From NCBI RefSeq assembly GCF_011386835.1, contig NC_088795.1:18298941-18362940 (forward strand): DNA of 64,000 bases, written 5' to 3'. Each line of letters opens with the position of its first letter. Position 1 is the stretch's first letter. The position numbers were made by a program, and so were the translations under genes. This document shows positions 24,901 to 39,900 of the stretch, one piece after another. This DNA is from Chrysemys picta bellii. Lineage: Eukaryota > Chordata > Testudines > Emydidae. The notes beneath the pieces were generated by a model, which was not told the DNA's origin, ran no database searches, and was given only the letters and a program-made list of their open reading frames with translations.

Positions 24901-27900
24901 AAAATACCCCTGTGTGAAAAGCCATAGTAAGAAAATATTAATATAAATGCATGATGATTAATGAGGCACCCTCATTAGCACACATCTAGATTACCTGGCC
25001 ACTTCATCTTTAAATGCCAAGTCCCCCGCCACCCCCATTATGTTGAGAGAGTAGAGAAGGTGCTGCCAACATTTGTTTTATTGAAATAGATTTTTTCCAC
25101 TTTCTGCACGGCTGGCATGACAGTGTAGCCACAGGCTAAGGGCACAATCCAGAAAGGTACCTGAAAGCCAAAGACTATAACCATTGATAAAAAACATGGA
25201 TATCAAAAGTAGATTGTGTAATAAAATGTCACACTAATGCCGGACTTGGAACATTGCAGGATAAGAACTGCGACTAATACTTGTAGCTGTGACTAATACT
25301 TGTAGCAATCTTCTTTTTATTACTAAAGGGTTAACATTAGTACAGTCAACATCAGCATTTTCAGGGAGTGCTTGCAACACAGTTTTTTGCTGCCCTCCAT
25401 CCTTGAATGCAGTAAACTCCTGTCCACCATTTTCACACCGCTGTACACCAGGTCAGCCAAAGGTTTAGGGAAGTTAGTGAAAGGATTCATTAGACTACAC
25501 CCCAAATTTAAGCAACTTATTTTGGATTAGAAAGCGGGTATGGCTGTTTATATGGGTGTGGGATCTTTAGATTCCCCAACCCCTCCTGCAGAAGTGGAGC
25601 CCGGCTGCTGCTTCTTTTGCACCCTTGCAATCGTTTTACATAGTCTCAAAAACGTAAATGTTTCTTCTCAAAGGAAACAGCTAGAAATGTACTTTTTAAA
25701 ATTAAAGCTGGGCTCCTGCTTCACAGTTCTACCCCTTAAAACCAGTGTGGCCCATTGGCACAGGTTTGCTGAGCACAAAGGCTAGCTGTATCACTAAAAG
25801 TCTAGATTAAGGATAACAGTAGCTGCTAAAGCATCTGCCTTGGAGTTTAAAATTGGGATGGCATTAATACCAACTGATAGAGAGTTGTGTACAAACCAAG
25901 ATTAGAATGGGGAAAATGGCTAAACAACAAACAAAACTCAAGATTTACAGACTAAGCGACATAAATACCTTGTATGGTTTTCCAAAACACGAAGAGGAGA
26001 AGATGCAAACCTAAGATCCCACATCTGAATTACAGGCAACCTGTCATCTTCGGAAGCCAGGACCATCTGTGTAGCCACATCAGGGTGCCAAGCCAAGTCT
26101 GAACAGTGCATCTGATAGATAAAGTAGTGTTAGACCACAAGATAATTAAGCAGAGCTATAAAAAAAAGGAACCCTCCAAAACAGAAGCATGGAGAATGCT
26201 GGCTGGAGCGTGGCCCTGTTTATTCCCACTTCAGCCTATTTTAATTAAATCTTCCCACTGCAGCCATGAATGGGTCAATACTGAATTTATCAGCATAGTG
26301 CGCATCATTTAACCAGTCTGACTTCTCACTGCTGAGTAATACATAATGTCCCCTTCTCTTGCCTGAACCCTAAACTCCCTACCAAATTCCTTCCCGGCCA
26401 AATATTAATTTAATCATTTGCAAAAATTAATTATTTAAAATAATAATCCACTTTTGGCATACAATTATAGCCCTTTAAAAATTAACAGATCTTACAGCAG
26501 GTAGTATAAAATGGGGACATGTTCCTGTGTCACTTAAGAGTCTAATGAGAATCCGTGCAGTCACTTGTCAAGAATAAGTCTAATAGTTAATCATTCATGA
26601 TTATTAATACAGATAGTTTAACATAATAAATTACCCGGTTGCTGTGGTCGCTGACTTTGATGATAGGCTCATTCTTCCTCAGATCCCACACAGTAGCACG
26701 ACCACTAGGACTGGCAGAGGCCAAGATGTGCTGGACTTGCCTGTTCCATGCAATGCAGCTGATGTCTTCTGGAGGCTATTGCAAACAAAACACATCCCAA
26801 CAGTCTCTTTTTGCCAACAGAGAGCTCCATTTTTTTGATTAGATAAGTTGGCTAAAACAACAAGTTTTCAAAGCTAATCCTCATAGCCCATGTGTTCATT
26901 TTACCTTCCTGAACAAATATTGACACTAGGAAATTTTAAAACCCATGCATTTAAATATACGCTGGCTATCTGCACCCCTCCTTCCTTTCTGCCTGTGATA
27001 AATTTGCCAGCTATGGAGGAAGACGGAGCAAGTTTGTTGTCTCCCAGAACTTAATAGTGACCCGCAAAAAAGTATTTAAAAATTGGACTTGTGCCCTTCA
27101 TTGGTCTTTTGTGATGTATGGAAAAATGACAGGCAGTATGTTTTGTTTTTTGTTTGGAGGGGCAAGTGTTAAAGTTTTTTTCTGCTTACTTTTTTTTACC
27201 TTATTAGGGGGAGGGATAGCTCAGTGGTTTGAGCATTGGCCTGCTAAACCCAGGGTTGTGAGTTCAGTCCTTGAGGGGGCCATTTAGGGATCTGGGGCAA
27301 AAATCTGTCTGGGGATTGGTCCTGCTTTGAGGGATGATTTAGTTGGGGATTGGTCCTGCTTTGAGCAGGGGGCTGGACTAGATGACCTCCTGAGGTCCCT
27401 TCCAACCCTGATATTCTATGATTAAGTCTGGCCTTCCCTGATTATGTTAGAAATTTCTTGGGTGTCTCAGAGCATGTGCATTACAAGCTCTCACACCTTA
27501 ACTCAAAGGGCATGGATCTTTAACCTGTCTCCCAAATGTTCATTAGTCATTGGACTAATTTGATAACAAAAAACAAGTTAAAATCAAAGCGTTTTAAAAC
27601 AGCCTGACTACAGATTGCTACTCAACGACTCAACTTTCATTCTCTCAATAACTAGTTCTCCAGGCACCATAAAGTTTTTCATGGTAAATACAACCTTCTT
27701 TTCTACTAACAACTATGTAAACTCACACAGAGAAAAATAAACTTTAAAATACACAATACCACAAACATCTTTCAGGCCTTCTTTACACAGCACAAAGAAG
27801 GGAAAAAAAGGACAGAAGACTAACGTTTTCTTCTATTCTCCAGGTCTTCTTTAAACAAAACACAGGCTAACCAGTGCTGTTTAGATATTAAGATGATACA

Positions 27901-30900
27901 TTCCATATGAATATCTACAACTGTCACACCTATCGCCTAACCATCTACCACCTATTAATAGCCAGGTTTAACACCTTATTTTTTAATCTGCATCTTTCAC
28001 GGCAGCATAAAGATCCTTCAGACTTAAACACACAGTAGAACATGCCAAAATAGGCTACAAAAAACACAGCCTCCATAGAGTTGTGAAGGATGTTTAAAGC
28101 ACACGGAAACTAGAAAGACTTGGCTTTCTAACAACCATTGGTGAACTGACATGCAACTCCGTCCATGAAAGTTAGGGACAGGTCAAAAATGACTCATCAG
28201 ATTTAACTTGCTGCAAAATCTTACCCCATGAAAAGATGAGTCATTACTGGCTGATTCCACAGCTAACTCAAACTTTCATGCCTTTTCTTGTTAAAACTGC
28301 CTCTAACTTCAACCCTTTGATCTGTTTGGGAGAGGTCTCTGGTACTATTATGGTAGAAAAATCTCACATAGGAACCAAACAAAATACAGTACAAGGAATG
28401 CACAACAATGGGATTTTGCTCACTCTGACTTGAAAGTGTAACAACTGATAAGTCATTTTGCTGACACACGACACAAGAGTTAAGTGTTCTAACTTTACTG
28501 GGAAGTTTGGGTGTGCAAAAGAATTCAGAACTGGACACAAACTGCACTACAGTAACAATTAACATCATTATAAATAGAGTCATTGTTGGTTACTTGGAAT
28601 GCAATTTAAGTCTCCAGTAAATTCAGAGTCAATTTTCACAAAGGTGGTGTTCATTACAACCTGTCTGTATTGTTTTATAAAGGTCGAAGCTATTAATGGA
28701 TCACATTCAAAACAAAACAGAGAAATCTCCACTTTTAGCCGTAACAGTCAATACATTTACAATCAGAAAAACAAACATCCACAGGGGGTTATTTTATTGT
28801 TTGGGAGCAAAATATATACAATATACATAATGTAACAACATACTTGTATGATTCTTATCCTGAATAGAAATCTACATAATTATTTTAAGGAATGTATCTC
28901 ACAACAACAGATGTTTATCTAGGACTTAACTACATTCAAGGTAATATTTGCAATATTTAAATTAAGTTTTTGAAAACAGAGATTGGTGCTTAGAACTGCT
29001 TCAATACTGTATGTCTGTATGAGATTTCAAGTAAATTAAATAATCTGCATATTTTTCAGAGTTCTTCAAATCATAACAAACATAACTCCAGTACCTGGGT
29101 CTTAGCTCCTGGTGTCATTGGTGTGGCAAAGTTGTTCAAGTCCCAGATATAGATTTCAGACTCATTAGCACCTGATGCTACAAGGTTTGTCTGTAATAGA
29201 AAGATGCCAATAGACATTGAGAGTATTTCTGGCATCAGCCTTCACCTTCCCAAACGCTGTGGGCCCAATCCATGGAGCTGTGCCATTGACATTAGCTCAG
29301 AACGTAGCCCTTGTCACAACAAGAGCACTTCAGAGGAGGTACAAGATTCCTTAATATTTCTAATACTATTTATTAGCCAAGACCCCATATACTCTGCAGC
29401 AAGTTGGACCTAAATTCCCAAGGCAGTGTTATTGGTTTCTGCAGTATTCATATGCAGAAAATGGACACAAAGAATGGGGTTGCACAAAATGACTCCATTG
29501 TACTAATGCCCCAAACCTGTAAACAATTAAGTTTGTGCTTACCTCTATTTGTGTTACTAATCCCACTGACTTCAATGGGATCTCAAATGTGAGTAAAGTT
29601 AAACACATGAGTAAGCATTCACAAGATCAAGGCCTATAAAAACATTTCCTAGATTAAGAGAAGCATTTGAAGCAGTTTTACCGGTGGAAGAGGAATGCCA
29701 AGATAATAGCAATGGGATCTGAGGAGAATGAACTAGAGGGAAAATAACTATTATAGCAATGCATTTTGCTCATACCCTAATGCTGGTTGCAAAACAGATT
29801 CCAACTTCATAATAAACAAGGACAGAAACCATGCAATTTAAACACAGGTCACTGAACTAATTACTGCCTTAGTAAAAACATGTGTCAAAAGAAAAAATGC
29901 TACTTAGTAAATCAAAACAAACTGAGATCTCACAGAACAGTCATGAATGAGAAAAGATGCTATATCTTGAGAGGTAAATCCTCATTAGTGATGGAATTAA
30001 ATTAGCTCTGTGATTAAGTCCTTACTACTTTTAAGAATTGTGTCAAGCCAATGAGTTTTAGGTCCCAACATTTCATTAGGCCTCAACATTTATTTTGGAA
30101 CAACATACAAAAATGGAAGAGCTACAAAACCTAAAAACTAATATTTAGTTGTTATTTTTTAAATTTCATTGAAAACAGTTTTTGGGAGGAATTTCAACAT
30201 CTGTCTGCAACCATGATAACACTGAGTAGTGCATGAGAACTGAAAAGTGAAACTGACTAGAAACAAAATGAAAAACAATTTTATTTCAATGTCTAAACAG
30301 AAAAATACACAAAGTAAATACCCTAAATGGTGAAAAGCAGATCAGATTTTAAAAATTATTTCAGGTCAAGTAATGATTAGTATCAAAGATTGTTTTCTTT
30401 TTTAAAATATGCAAAAATATTTATACAACTTTCCCCGAAAAATCACAAGAGAAGAACATTTCCTATAGCATTTTACTAATCCATGTTACTAATCCATGAC
30501 AGTGTATACTGAAGAAAAAAAATCTAACCTGGAAAATATTCACGTCCAAAGCTCTTACTGGCCCAGTGTGCTTGTCTTTCTGTGCAATTATAACTTCACT
30601 CTCTCCAGCCATAATTTTAGATGGATCATACAGAATAATATTTCCATTTTCACCACCTGCAATTAGAACTCCAGAAAGACTACCATCTGAAGCCATTGTA
30701 TGAGGTCCCCATATCAATTTATGGTACCTACAAGATAAAAAATAAACAATTTAAGAAGATCCATTACCATATCATTATACGTGCCAGAACATCATAATGT
30801 TTTCCCTGATAAAAAACACTAACACTTTATGGGAGGAAGTGCAGGCTGGTGGTAAGATCAGACTGAGAACTGCTAGGTTCTATTCCTAGCTCTCCCATTC

Positions 30901-33900
30901 TGTCAAAAGTGTGACAGTGGACAGGTCACAACCTATATTTGCCTCAGTTCAAGGCTCTAAAGTCAGAATACTTACTTACCTCATAGGGTTTTTTGAGATA
31001 ATGTTTGCAAAGGTGATCCCTGAATGAGAATTATAAGCATAGCCAACTACAAGTAATCACATAAATCTCTGATATTGGTGTACACTGCTTGGTGAATCTG
31101 TAAATATCCAGATTTCCTTTTTTTAAACGAAGTTGTTTTATAACAAAACAATATTCCTGTATGTTCAGCCATGCAAAGAGTACATTTCTTCCACATAACG
31201 ACACACCCTCTTGTGGCATTGCTCTTACAAAGTGGCCTTAATGCATTTGGAAAGCAAACTAACAAGTTTCTACAAAAAACAAAACAAACCCAAGAGGTAG
31301 GACTTTTAAAAAAAATTACATCAGCACTAACAATGCCGCCATTAATCAGTATTATATGCTGAATGCTCCAAGGAGCAAGAGGAATATATGCAGCACAACT
31401 AACTTACATTTTATATCTCTAACCTGGTGTTGAGCAGTTCTCAGTTATTATCTATATTAAGATAGCATCCGAGGGCCCTAATCAGATTCAGGACCCCATC
31501 TTGTTAGATATTGTACAAGGAAGACAGTTTCTGTTTTGTACAGATTACAATTTAATCAATTTATAATTTCTAAAAGTTCAGGCAATTGTGTTTGGTGTAA
31601 ATTTTTGGAAAACAGTCTTAGACTTGTGCATCATTATTTAAAAATGGACTGTAGAGAATGAAATGGAATTAACTTCCATCTACATAATAAGGTGGTGTAA
31701 AACATGATCATCATCCCTCAAGGGATTTAGATATTTATATATCTCAGTGTAGCCGGGCTACAATACACTATATTTCGGTCATACATATCTTTGATAAAAA
31801 TACATTAATGCTGACACTACAGCTTATTCACTGATGAACAGCTGACAATCTGTAAGTGTTGCACACACCTCCACAGAGTACTATGGGTCAATGGAAGGAC
31901 TAATATTTGTGCTGACATTGTATCTGGTATGAAAGATTAATGGACCTAATCCAGTGTCAATGGAAAGTTTTCAGATCCTTCTCTATCTCCAAAAAGAGCA
32001 TCTCACGCTTTCATTGACATTGTTCTGGCCAATTTACAATGAATGGAAGCCACTACAATGCTACTGCAAGTGCCACTAAGATGTCAATAGGATGGCTTTT
32101 TGGATTTTTAATGCTAATTATATAAGTTATAGCTAAATACACAGCATGAAGTTAGAAGTAATATGGGTCTAAATGAAGCAAAACGATCAGGAACGTTTCT
32201 TCCCAATAGCTAGGTGTAAGTATTGAACTACATATGGAATGCAAAAACAAAACACGCAGGTACATCAAATGGGTCCCCCGCAATACCTAACCACAATAGG
32301 ATGACACAATATGTGGAAGCTGTAACTGCCTTTTCCTATTTTTAAGAGCACACTTAACACTTTCCCTCTGCTCTCTGGAAATTCTTCAGGGCTCTAACTG
32401 TTATCTTCCTTTACATTAAAACAAAACAAATCATGTCAAACCAACCTAATATACTTCTTTGACAGGGTAACAAGCCTTGCGGATTGGGGGAAGAAGTAGA
32501 CGTGATATAGCTCAACTTTAGTGGGGCTTTTGATACTGTCTCACATGCCTCATAAACAAACTAGAAAAATACAGACAAACCTGTTACAAAGTGGGTGCAC
32601 AACTGGCTGGAAAACAGTACTCAGTAGTTGTTATCTGTGGTTCACAATCAACCTGGAAGAGTATATTGTGTGGGGTCCTGCAAGAATGTGTCCTGGGTCT
32701 AGTCCTATTCAATATCTTTATAAATGATTTAGATAACGGCATAGAGAGTACACTAAAGATCATGCAAATCTTGGATTAGACTATTTAGTCACATGAGACA
32801 TTGCAAACCATCCGCATCGTAGGCTGCAATTCCCACCGTCTCTCGCAGACGAAAGGATGCCTACAAAAGAAAGCACACTTATAAATTTTGTGGGCGATAC
32901 CAAGCTAGGAAGGGGTTGCAAGCACTCTAGAGGACAGGATTAGAATTCACAATGATCTTGACAAACTGGAAAAATGGTCTGAATTACATAGGATTAAATT
33001 CAATAAGGACAAATGCAAAGTATCACACTTAGGAAGTGTGATAGACCCAGACCAGTTGGGAACAGCAGAGTAGCAGAAGAGAGATATACTGGCCACTGGA
33101 TAAGTAGTTTTCTGTTCCCTGAGTGACCAGAGCAGGGGCTGCTCCAGGCTAATAGACCACCTGACTCCAATTAACCTGCTAAAAGTCAGGTGAGGCAGTT
33201 AAGCACCTGACTAATTAAGGCCCCTCTGATGCTATAAAAGGGCTCACTCCAGTCAAGCCAGGGGGAGCCAGAGGAGAGGAAGTGTGTGTGAGGAACTGGG
33301 AGCAAGAGGTGTGCAAGAAGCTGAAAGTGAGTAGGTGTACTGCTAGAGGACTCAGAAGTACAAGCGTTATCAGACATCAGGAGGAAGGTCTGGTGGTGAG
33401 GGCAAAGAAGGTGTTGGGAGGAGGCCATGGGGAAGTAGCCCAGGGAGTTGTAGGTGTTGTGCAACTGTACCAGGAGGCACTCTAAACAGATGCAGTCCAC
33501 AGGGCCCTGGGCTGGAATCTGGAGTAGAGGGTTCCCCCCCATACCTCCCCACTCCTGATCCAACACAGGAGGAATTGACCTGGACTATAGCTTCTACCAG
33601 AGGGGAAGGTCTCTGGACTGTTTCCTGACCCACAGGGTGAATCTGTGAAGCGAGCAAATACGCCAATAAGCACAGGACCCACCAAGGTAGAGGAGGAACT
33701 TTGTCACAGAAGGAATGATCAACTGCACAAATGAAAAATGGGAAATGACTGCCTAGGAAGGAGAACTGCAGAAAAGGATTGTGGGTAGTAGTAGATCACT
33801 GCCTAAGTATGAATCAACAATGTAATACTGTTGCAAAAGTAGTAAATATAATTCTGGGATGTATTAGCAGGAACACTGTAAGCAAGACATGAGAAGTAAT

Positions 33901-36900
33901 TATTCCACTCTACTCAGAACTGATAAGGCCTCAACTGGAGTACTGTGTCCAGTTCTGGGTGCCACGCTTTGGGAAACGTGAACAAATGGGAGACAGTCCA
34001 GACGAGATCAACAAAAAAAGTCTAGGAAACATGACCTACGAGGAAAGATGGGGGGGAAATGGGTTTGTTTCTTCTGGAGAAGTGAAAGCTGAGGGGGGAC
34101 GTGATAATCTTCAAATATGTAAAAGGTTGTTATAAAGAGGAGGGTGATAAATTCTTCTCCTTAACCACTGAGGACAGGACAAGTAGTAATGGACTAAAAT
34201 TGCAGCAAAGAAGATTAAAGCTAGACATTAGAAAAAAACTTCCCAACTATAAGGGTAGTTAAGCACCAGAACAAATTACTGACAGAGACTGTGGAATGTC
34301 TGTCATTGGGGGTTTTTAAGAACAGGCTAGACAAACACCTGTCAGGCCATGAGTGCAGGACACTGGACTAGGTGACCTATCTAGTTCCTTTCCAGTCCCA
34401 CATTTCTATGATTCTATCACCCAACGGATACCAGCCCAAGATATTTGTGACAGAACAGGAACTGAAACCAGGTCAGCAGACCATAAATCTGGAACCCCAA
34501 TTCATACCTGTGCGAGGAGGAGAAAGTTGCACAGGATTTCATATCCAACGAAGGATCAGACAAGTCCAGTTCAAATATTTCCAGAGAAGCATTGGTACTG
34601 AAAGTTGCATCCAACTGTTGAGCAGATGTACCTATGCAGAAACATACTATTGTATCAGAATGACAGAATGCAAAATACGGAATTGCAAATTACTAAAGTA
34701 TCAAATCATACAAAGAAAATAAAATCTTCAGTGTCTCAGAGGTACACTGAACACAAAACAGTCGATTTTTTTAAAAAGGGAGTTGAAAGTATCAGGTATT
34801 TCATCTGCCCCTTCCTGGTTTTACAACCAAATTTTCCCATTAAAATAAAATTTAAAAAAACAGAAAAGAAAGGGAGATGTGTGATGTTTTCCCCTCCGCT
34901 GCTGCTGTGTAAGAATCCCACACAAATATCAGAAGAAACTCAGAAATTGACTGAAAGGCAATAGTTTTGGCAGCCAAAACTACTGAGAAACTGCAAGCCA
35001 TTGGTAAAGACTGGGTCATGTAATCCTATGATTTAGGAGAGAGAAGCCTTGAAATTAAGTTACCAACGCTGCCGTACATTTAGGGCAAACATGCACGTTT
35101 ACAAGGTATATGGTAGGCTGGGGTTTTGATTTCTAGGGAAAGCTGATACTCCAGAGGTTGAAAAGTGATTTCAAGTGGGTACTGCATTACATTCTCAATC
35201 ACTATTTCGGCCTTCAGGACATTAATTTTCTATTATAAACTACAAGTACAGTGAGTATATTATAATCTACACCATATGCATAGAAAGCCCCATGGGTAGG
35301 GACCATACTCTTCAACAAGTTACCTGTAGCCAGGTAAATGGGATGTTGTTGGGCAGGGCTCCATGCCTGCATAGCAGTACGATCAATCTCCTTTAACTTC
35401 ATCCTGCTAAAAGAAGATAACTTTTGTAATACAGAAAATCTGGAGGAAATGGCACCAGTACAACAGAGGGGAAATGGGCTGTACATGGAACTGTGGGTAT
35501 GATGTGGCGTTTGTATGGAGGAGGGTAATGGTGAATTATTGAAGTTTACAGGAAATTAATATTTGCTAAACATGTTGAATGAAACTAAATAAACCTGGGG
35601 AACACAGCAACTGCTGTGAGATTCTGTTCTTAGACCAAATGCCTTTGCTAATAAGAGTTTACATGATATAACTTGATATCTTGCAGTAGCTGTTACATTT
35701 AAATTAAAATACTGTCCAAGTTTCTAAATGCCCAAACTGACATTCATAAACTGTCATCAGAGCTGAAACTATTGAAACTTACCACAAAGTCACTATTGAA
35801 AACCACCACATTGGTTTCTAAAACCATGTCAAAGAATTTCCTAATCCTGTTCCTTGGTGAGATTTTAGGGACATAGTTAACTTGCATTCTAGCACTCTCA
35901 AGAAATTAATGTAAAGCAGTTTCAGGTGCAATACCTGTCCTTGAATCTGTCTGCCAATTTTTGTGGTTTAACAACATTTCCCTATTTTTAAATGTTGTGC
36001 AAGACTCACACAAACAACAATCCCTGACTGATTATACAGAGAAAACAATGAAATTGACTCCATGTAAAGGCTTGTCAAATGTACAAAGCAAGCAAGCAAA
36101 AAAGATAAAAACATGCTTTTTCTAATCTCTTTAAATTCTAGTAACTTTAGGTGTTACGTGTAACAAGAGTAAGTACAAAAAAAATCTTAAAGTATCCCTT
36201 TAGGTATGTCCCTCTTCCCATACAGGCTGAGGTAGCATGTGTATATAAAAAGATAAGTAACATGAAATACTCATTTCAGACATCAACAGTTTTTCAGTTA
36301 CCATCTTCTACCCTATCACCAAGGAAAAGGTTATATGGTCCCCATAATAATGACATTCTGAAGTGCCAAGAATTTTCTCCTAATTGTGGTTTCCAGTTAA
36401 TGGTTTAAAAGGAAGTGAAAGTTTAAGTGAAAGCCTGAAATGCTCAATAACTTTGAGTCACACAGTCCTCACAACAGGATTTATGCAGCTTTTGTGCATG
36501 AACAAAAAGTTGTGTGAAGAAGTGCAAAGGTTAATTATCATGTGATGCAAGATAATTCAGGAAAAAAAAGCAACTGATAAACTGGTCTTTCAGCTCAAAG
36601 TTTGCTGGAAAATGCTCAAATTTTTCATCAAATGCCTCCTAAACAGAGCCCAGCACATAGTAATCTAAAAGACTTTGCAACACAGAGACATTTTAAATGA
36701 AATATAATAATTCAGACTTGCAAAAATTTACTTACTCAAGGCAGGGATGGCATGGTAATTACCAGAGCTGATTGTTACCAAGTAAAATCAAGGTTTTTAC
36801 CATAGGGATAAAACTAGTTAGTCCCAGTTTGAGGCAAATTTGCTATTTTAAAAATGGTTTCATTCATGCACATTGCATTATACTAGTTTAAATTACATAT

Positions 36901-39900
36901 TCAAACTGTGGTTACTTAAGGCAGTAGCTACACAGATTAATTTAGGGTTGTACAAATAAAGAGCAAAACTGCATTCGGGTGTAATAATATAGTCATTCTG
37001 ATGCTGAACATGGGAATGTCTGTATATATTTGGGTTTGTATTTTCTCAAGGAAGTTATACATGTCATGACTCATATTTCGATATTATATAAACAAAAGTC
37101 AAAAACATTTGATTATATAAAAACAACAATAATGCACAGTTGCATTAAGCAATCAGAAGCATGAAGAGTTACTATAGTATAGTATAACTACAACAGCTAA
37201 AACAACGACCTTAACCCATTTGGCCTACAACATTCTGTAGCAGAAGACCAACTTTGATGTAGTGAATAGATTGAACCTATTCCTTAGTTTTGAATGGACG
37301 TATCCAAAGTTTGAAAAGATTTGTCCTATGCTTGCTGAAGTTGCTGGACACTGAAGCAATTATTTTTCCCACTTTCCTGGTTTAAACCGTATTTAGCAGC
37401 ACTCCGTCCTAAACTAGTTTTTCCTGGAAAACTGCCAACCCTGGCCAAAGATGTATAAAATATAACTTTTTGCACTAGCTGGACTGGTGAGTTTTGCAAG
37501 GTTGCAATGGTAATTTGAAAATTACTTCCAACAGAAAAAAAGAGTTTGTTCAACTGTTGTAAAATGCTTATAATAATTAATCTAATGTCACATTGACCCA
37601 AAAATAGACTTTAAAATTGTAGGGCAAATTAATAGTAAGGCACAACATATCTTGTCCTCTGATTTTTATTTAATGAGGAACATTTTTTAGAGAAGGGAGT
37701 AGTGGGAACACTCAAAATTTAAATGTCTTTATTGGCCACACTTACTCTATGATAATGGGAAGGTTTCAATTAATTCTTTCCTGTACTTGATTTCAATCTT
37801 GACACTACAGAAGTTCATTCTGACAACACATACCCAGATAATTATACTATGAATAGGGTCCACCAAATCATGGTCCATTTCAGTCAATTTCACAGTCATA
37901 GGATTTTAAAAATCGTACATTTCGTGTTTCAGCTATTTAAATCTGAAATTTCAGTTTTGTAATTGTAGGGGTCCTGACCCAAAAAGGAGTTGTGTGTGTG
38001 TGTGGGGGGGGGTTGCAAGGTTAGTGTGTGTGTGGGGGGGGGGGGGAGGGGTTGCGATACTGCTACCCTTACTTCTGTGCTGCTGCTGGCGGTGGCGCTG
38101 CCTTCAGACCTGGGCAGCTGGAGAACGGCGGCTGCTGGCTGGGAACCCAGCTCTGAAGGCAGAGCCACTGCCAGCAGCAGCAAGGATAGCATGGTATAGT
38201 ATTGCCACCCTTACTTTTGCTCTGCTGCCGGCAGAGTTGGGCCCTCAGTCAACAGCCGCCACCCTCCAGCCGCCCAGCTCTGAAGGCAGCAGCGGAGAAG
38301 TAAGGGTGGTATGGTATGGTGTTGCCACCTTTACTTCTGCACTGCTGCTGGCAGGGTGCTGACTTCAGAGTTGGGCGCCTGGCCAAGGGCCACCCCACTC
38401 TGAAGGCAGCACAGAAGCAAGGGTAGCAATACTGCAACCCCCTAAAATAACCTTGTGACCCCCCTACAACTCCCTTTTGGGTCAGGACCCCCAATTTGAG
38501 AAAGGCTGGTCTCCCGCCATGACGCGTTTTTCATGGCCGTGAATTTGGTTGGACCCTAACTGTGAACTTTGCATCTTACATCAAATATGCACATCATAAT
38601 CAATATCAGGAGTTCTTAGACTGTTGCTAGACAAAGGTCTTTTCAACAGAGCTCTTGATAATTTAATAGGCAACACACAGTTTGTCTCACTCATCTGAAT
38701 TTTGTATCCTTTAGGGGGATATTTTACAAAGTTAGTTTGTAGCAGACCTCAAAAATAATTAAAAAAATTAAATCTCTTTATATAACTGAATTAAAAACCA
38801 TTCTAGTAGGTCAGCTCACGCTGAAAGTAACATGTGTATCCTCATTCTACTTTTAAAACTAAGAAATAGTTTCAAATACCCGTCCCAGAAATGCTTTTCC
38901 CAAACTTGAGTGAGGTTTAGTTGGGAGTCTGAGGGTACATCTACACTACAGCGGGGAGTCGGTTTAAGATACGCAAATTCAGCAACGTGAATAGCGTAGC
39001 TGAATTCGACGTATTACAGCCGACTTACCCCGTTGTGAAGACGGCGGCAAAATCGACTTCTGCCGCTTTTTGTCGGCGGCGCTTACTACCACCTCCGCTG
39101 GTGGAGTTAGAGCGCCGATTCGGGGATCGATTGTCACGTCCCCACGGGACGCGATAAATCGATTCCCGAGAGGTCGATTTCTACCCGCCGATTCAGGCGG
39201 GTAGTATAGACCAGGCCTGACTCTAAGCCAAGCAGGTGTGTGCTCCACTGGGCTGAAGAATGCTGTTGTGTGGAAAGATCCTGTCTGGACTTCAAACCCT
39301 TAAGTAAAAAAGGGCAAGGTTGCACAATCCTTCTCTGAAACTGCTCAAGGAAAAGATGATTTCTAGGTGTCCTCATCCAGCGTGCAGACACCCATGAAGC
39401 ACCTGGGGAATCACAAAGATGCATATTACTGTGTCTAGTTCAATTCTAGATAAGGAATCTCTTGCATTTGTTCATAACAAGGCTTGCTTTTCCAGAGTTT
39501 TTTCTGGATATTAAAAGTGATTTCTAGAGTGGATGTACACATAAATCCTACTCTAATTTTCACATAGCCTATACTTGTACTGCTAAAAACAGCTATACAT
39601 GCAGGGTACTCTGCTGTCCACTCTCTGCCAGGACCAACTGGGATCCCTCCCTCATAGGAGAGATCACTGCCAGGTGGACACTGAGTGACATTATTTAATC
39701 AGTTTGATGAACCAAACACCATTTTAAAAGAGAACATAACAAAACAAATCGGCTCCCCTCTTCTTTATAACATAACAGTAAATTTCATAAATTCTTTAGC
39801 ACCACAAGATTGGTTGGACGTCAGTCTAAGGAATACATCTGTTGGACAGTGTCTGTTTTATACCATGGTAATGACATAGCTTCACTTTGAGTCACAAGGG

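Noticed and set aside
33186..33566. A 126-codon minus-strand frame
   Set aside because: It lies wholly inside the solo LTR at 33037-33708, antisense to its TATA box.
34353..34964. Overlapping plus-strand frames of 82-119 codons
   Set aside because: They are the antisense of SEC31A coding exon 2 plus intron; the minus strand is the conserved one.
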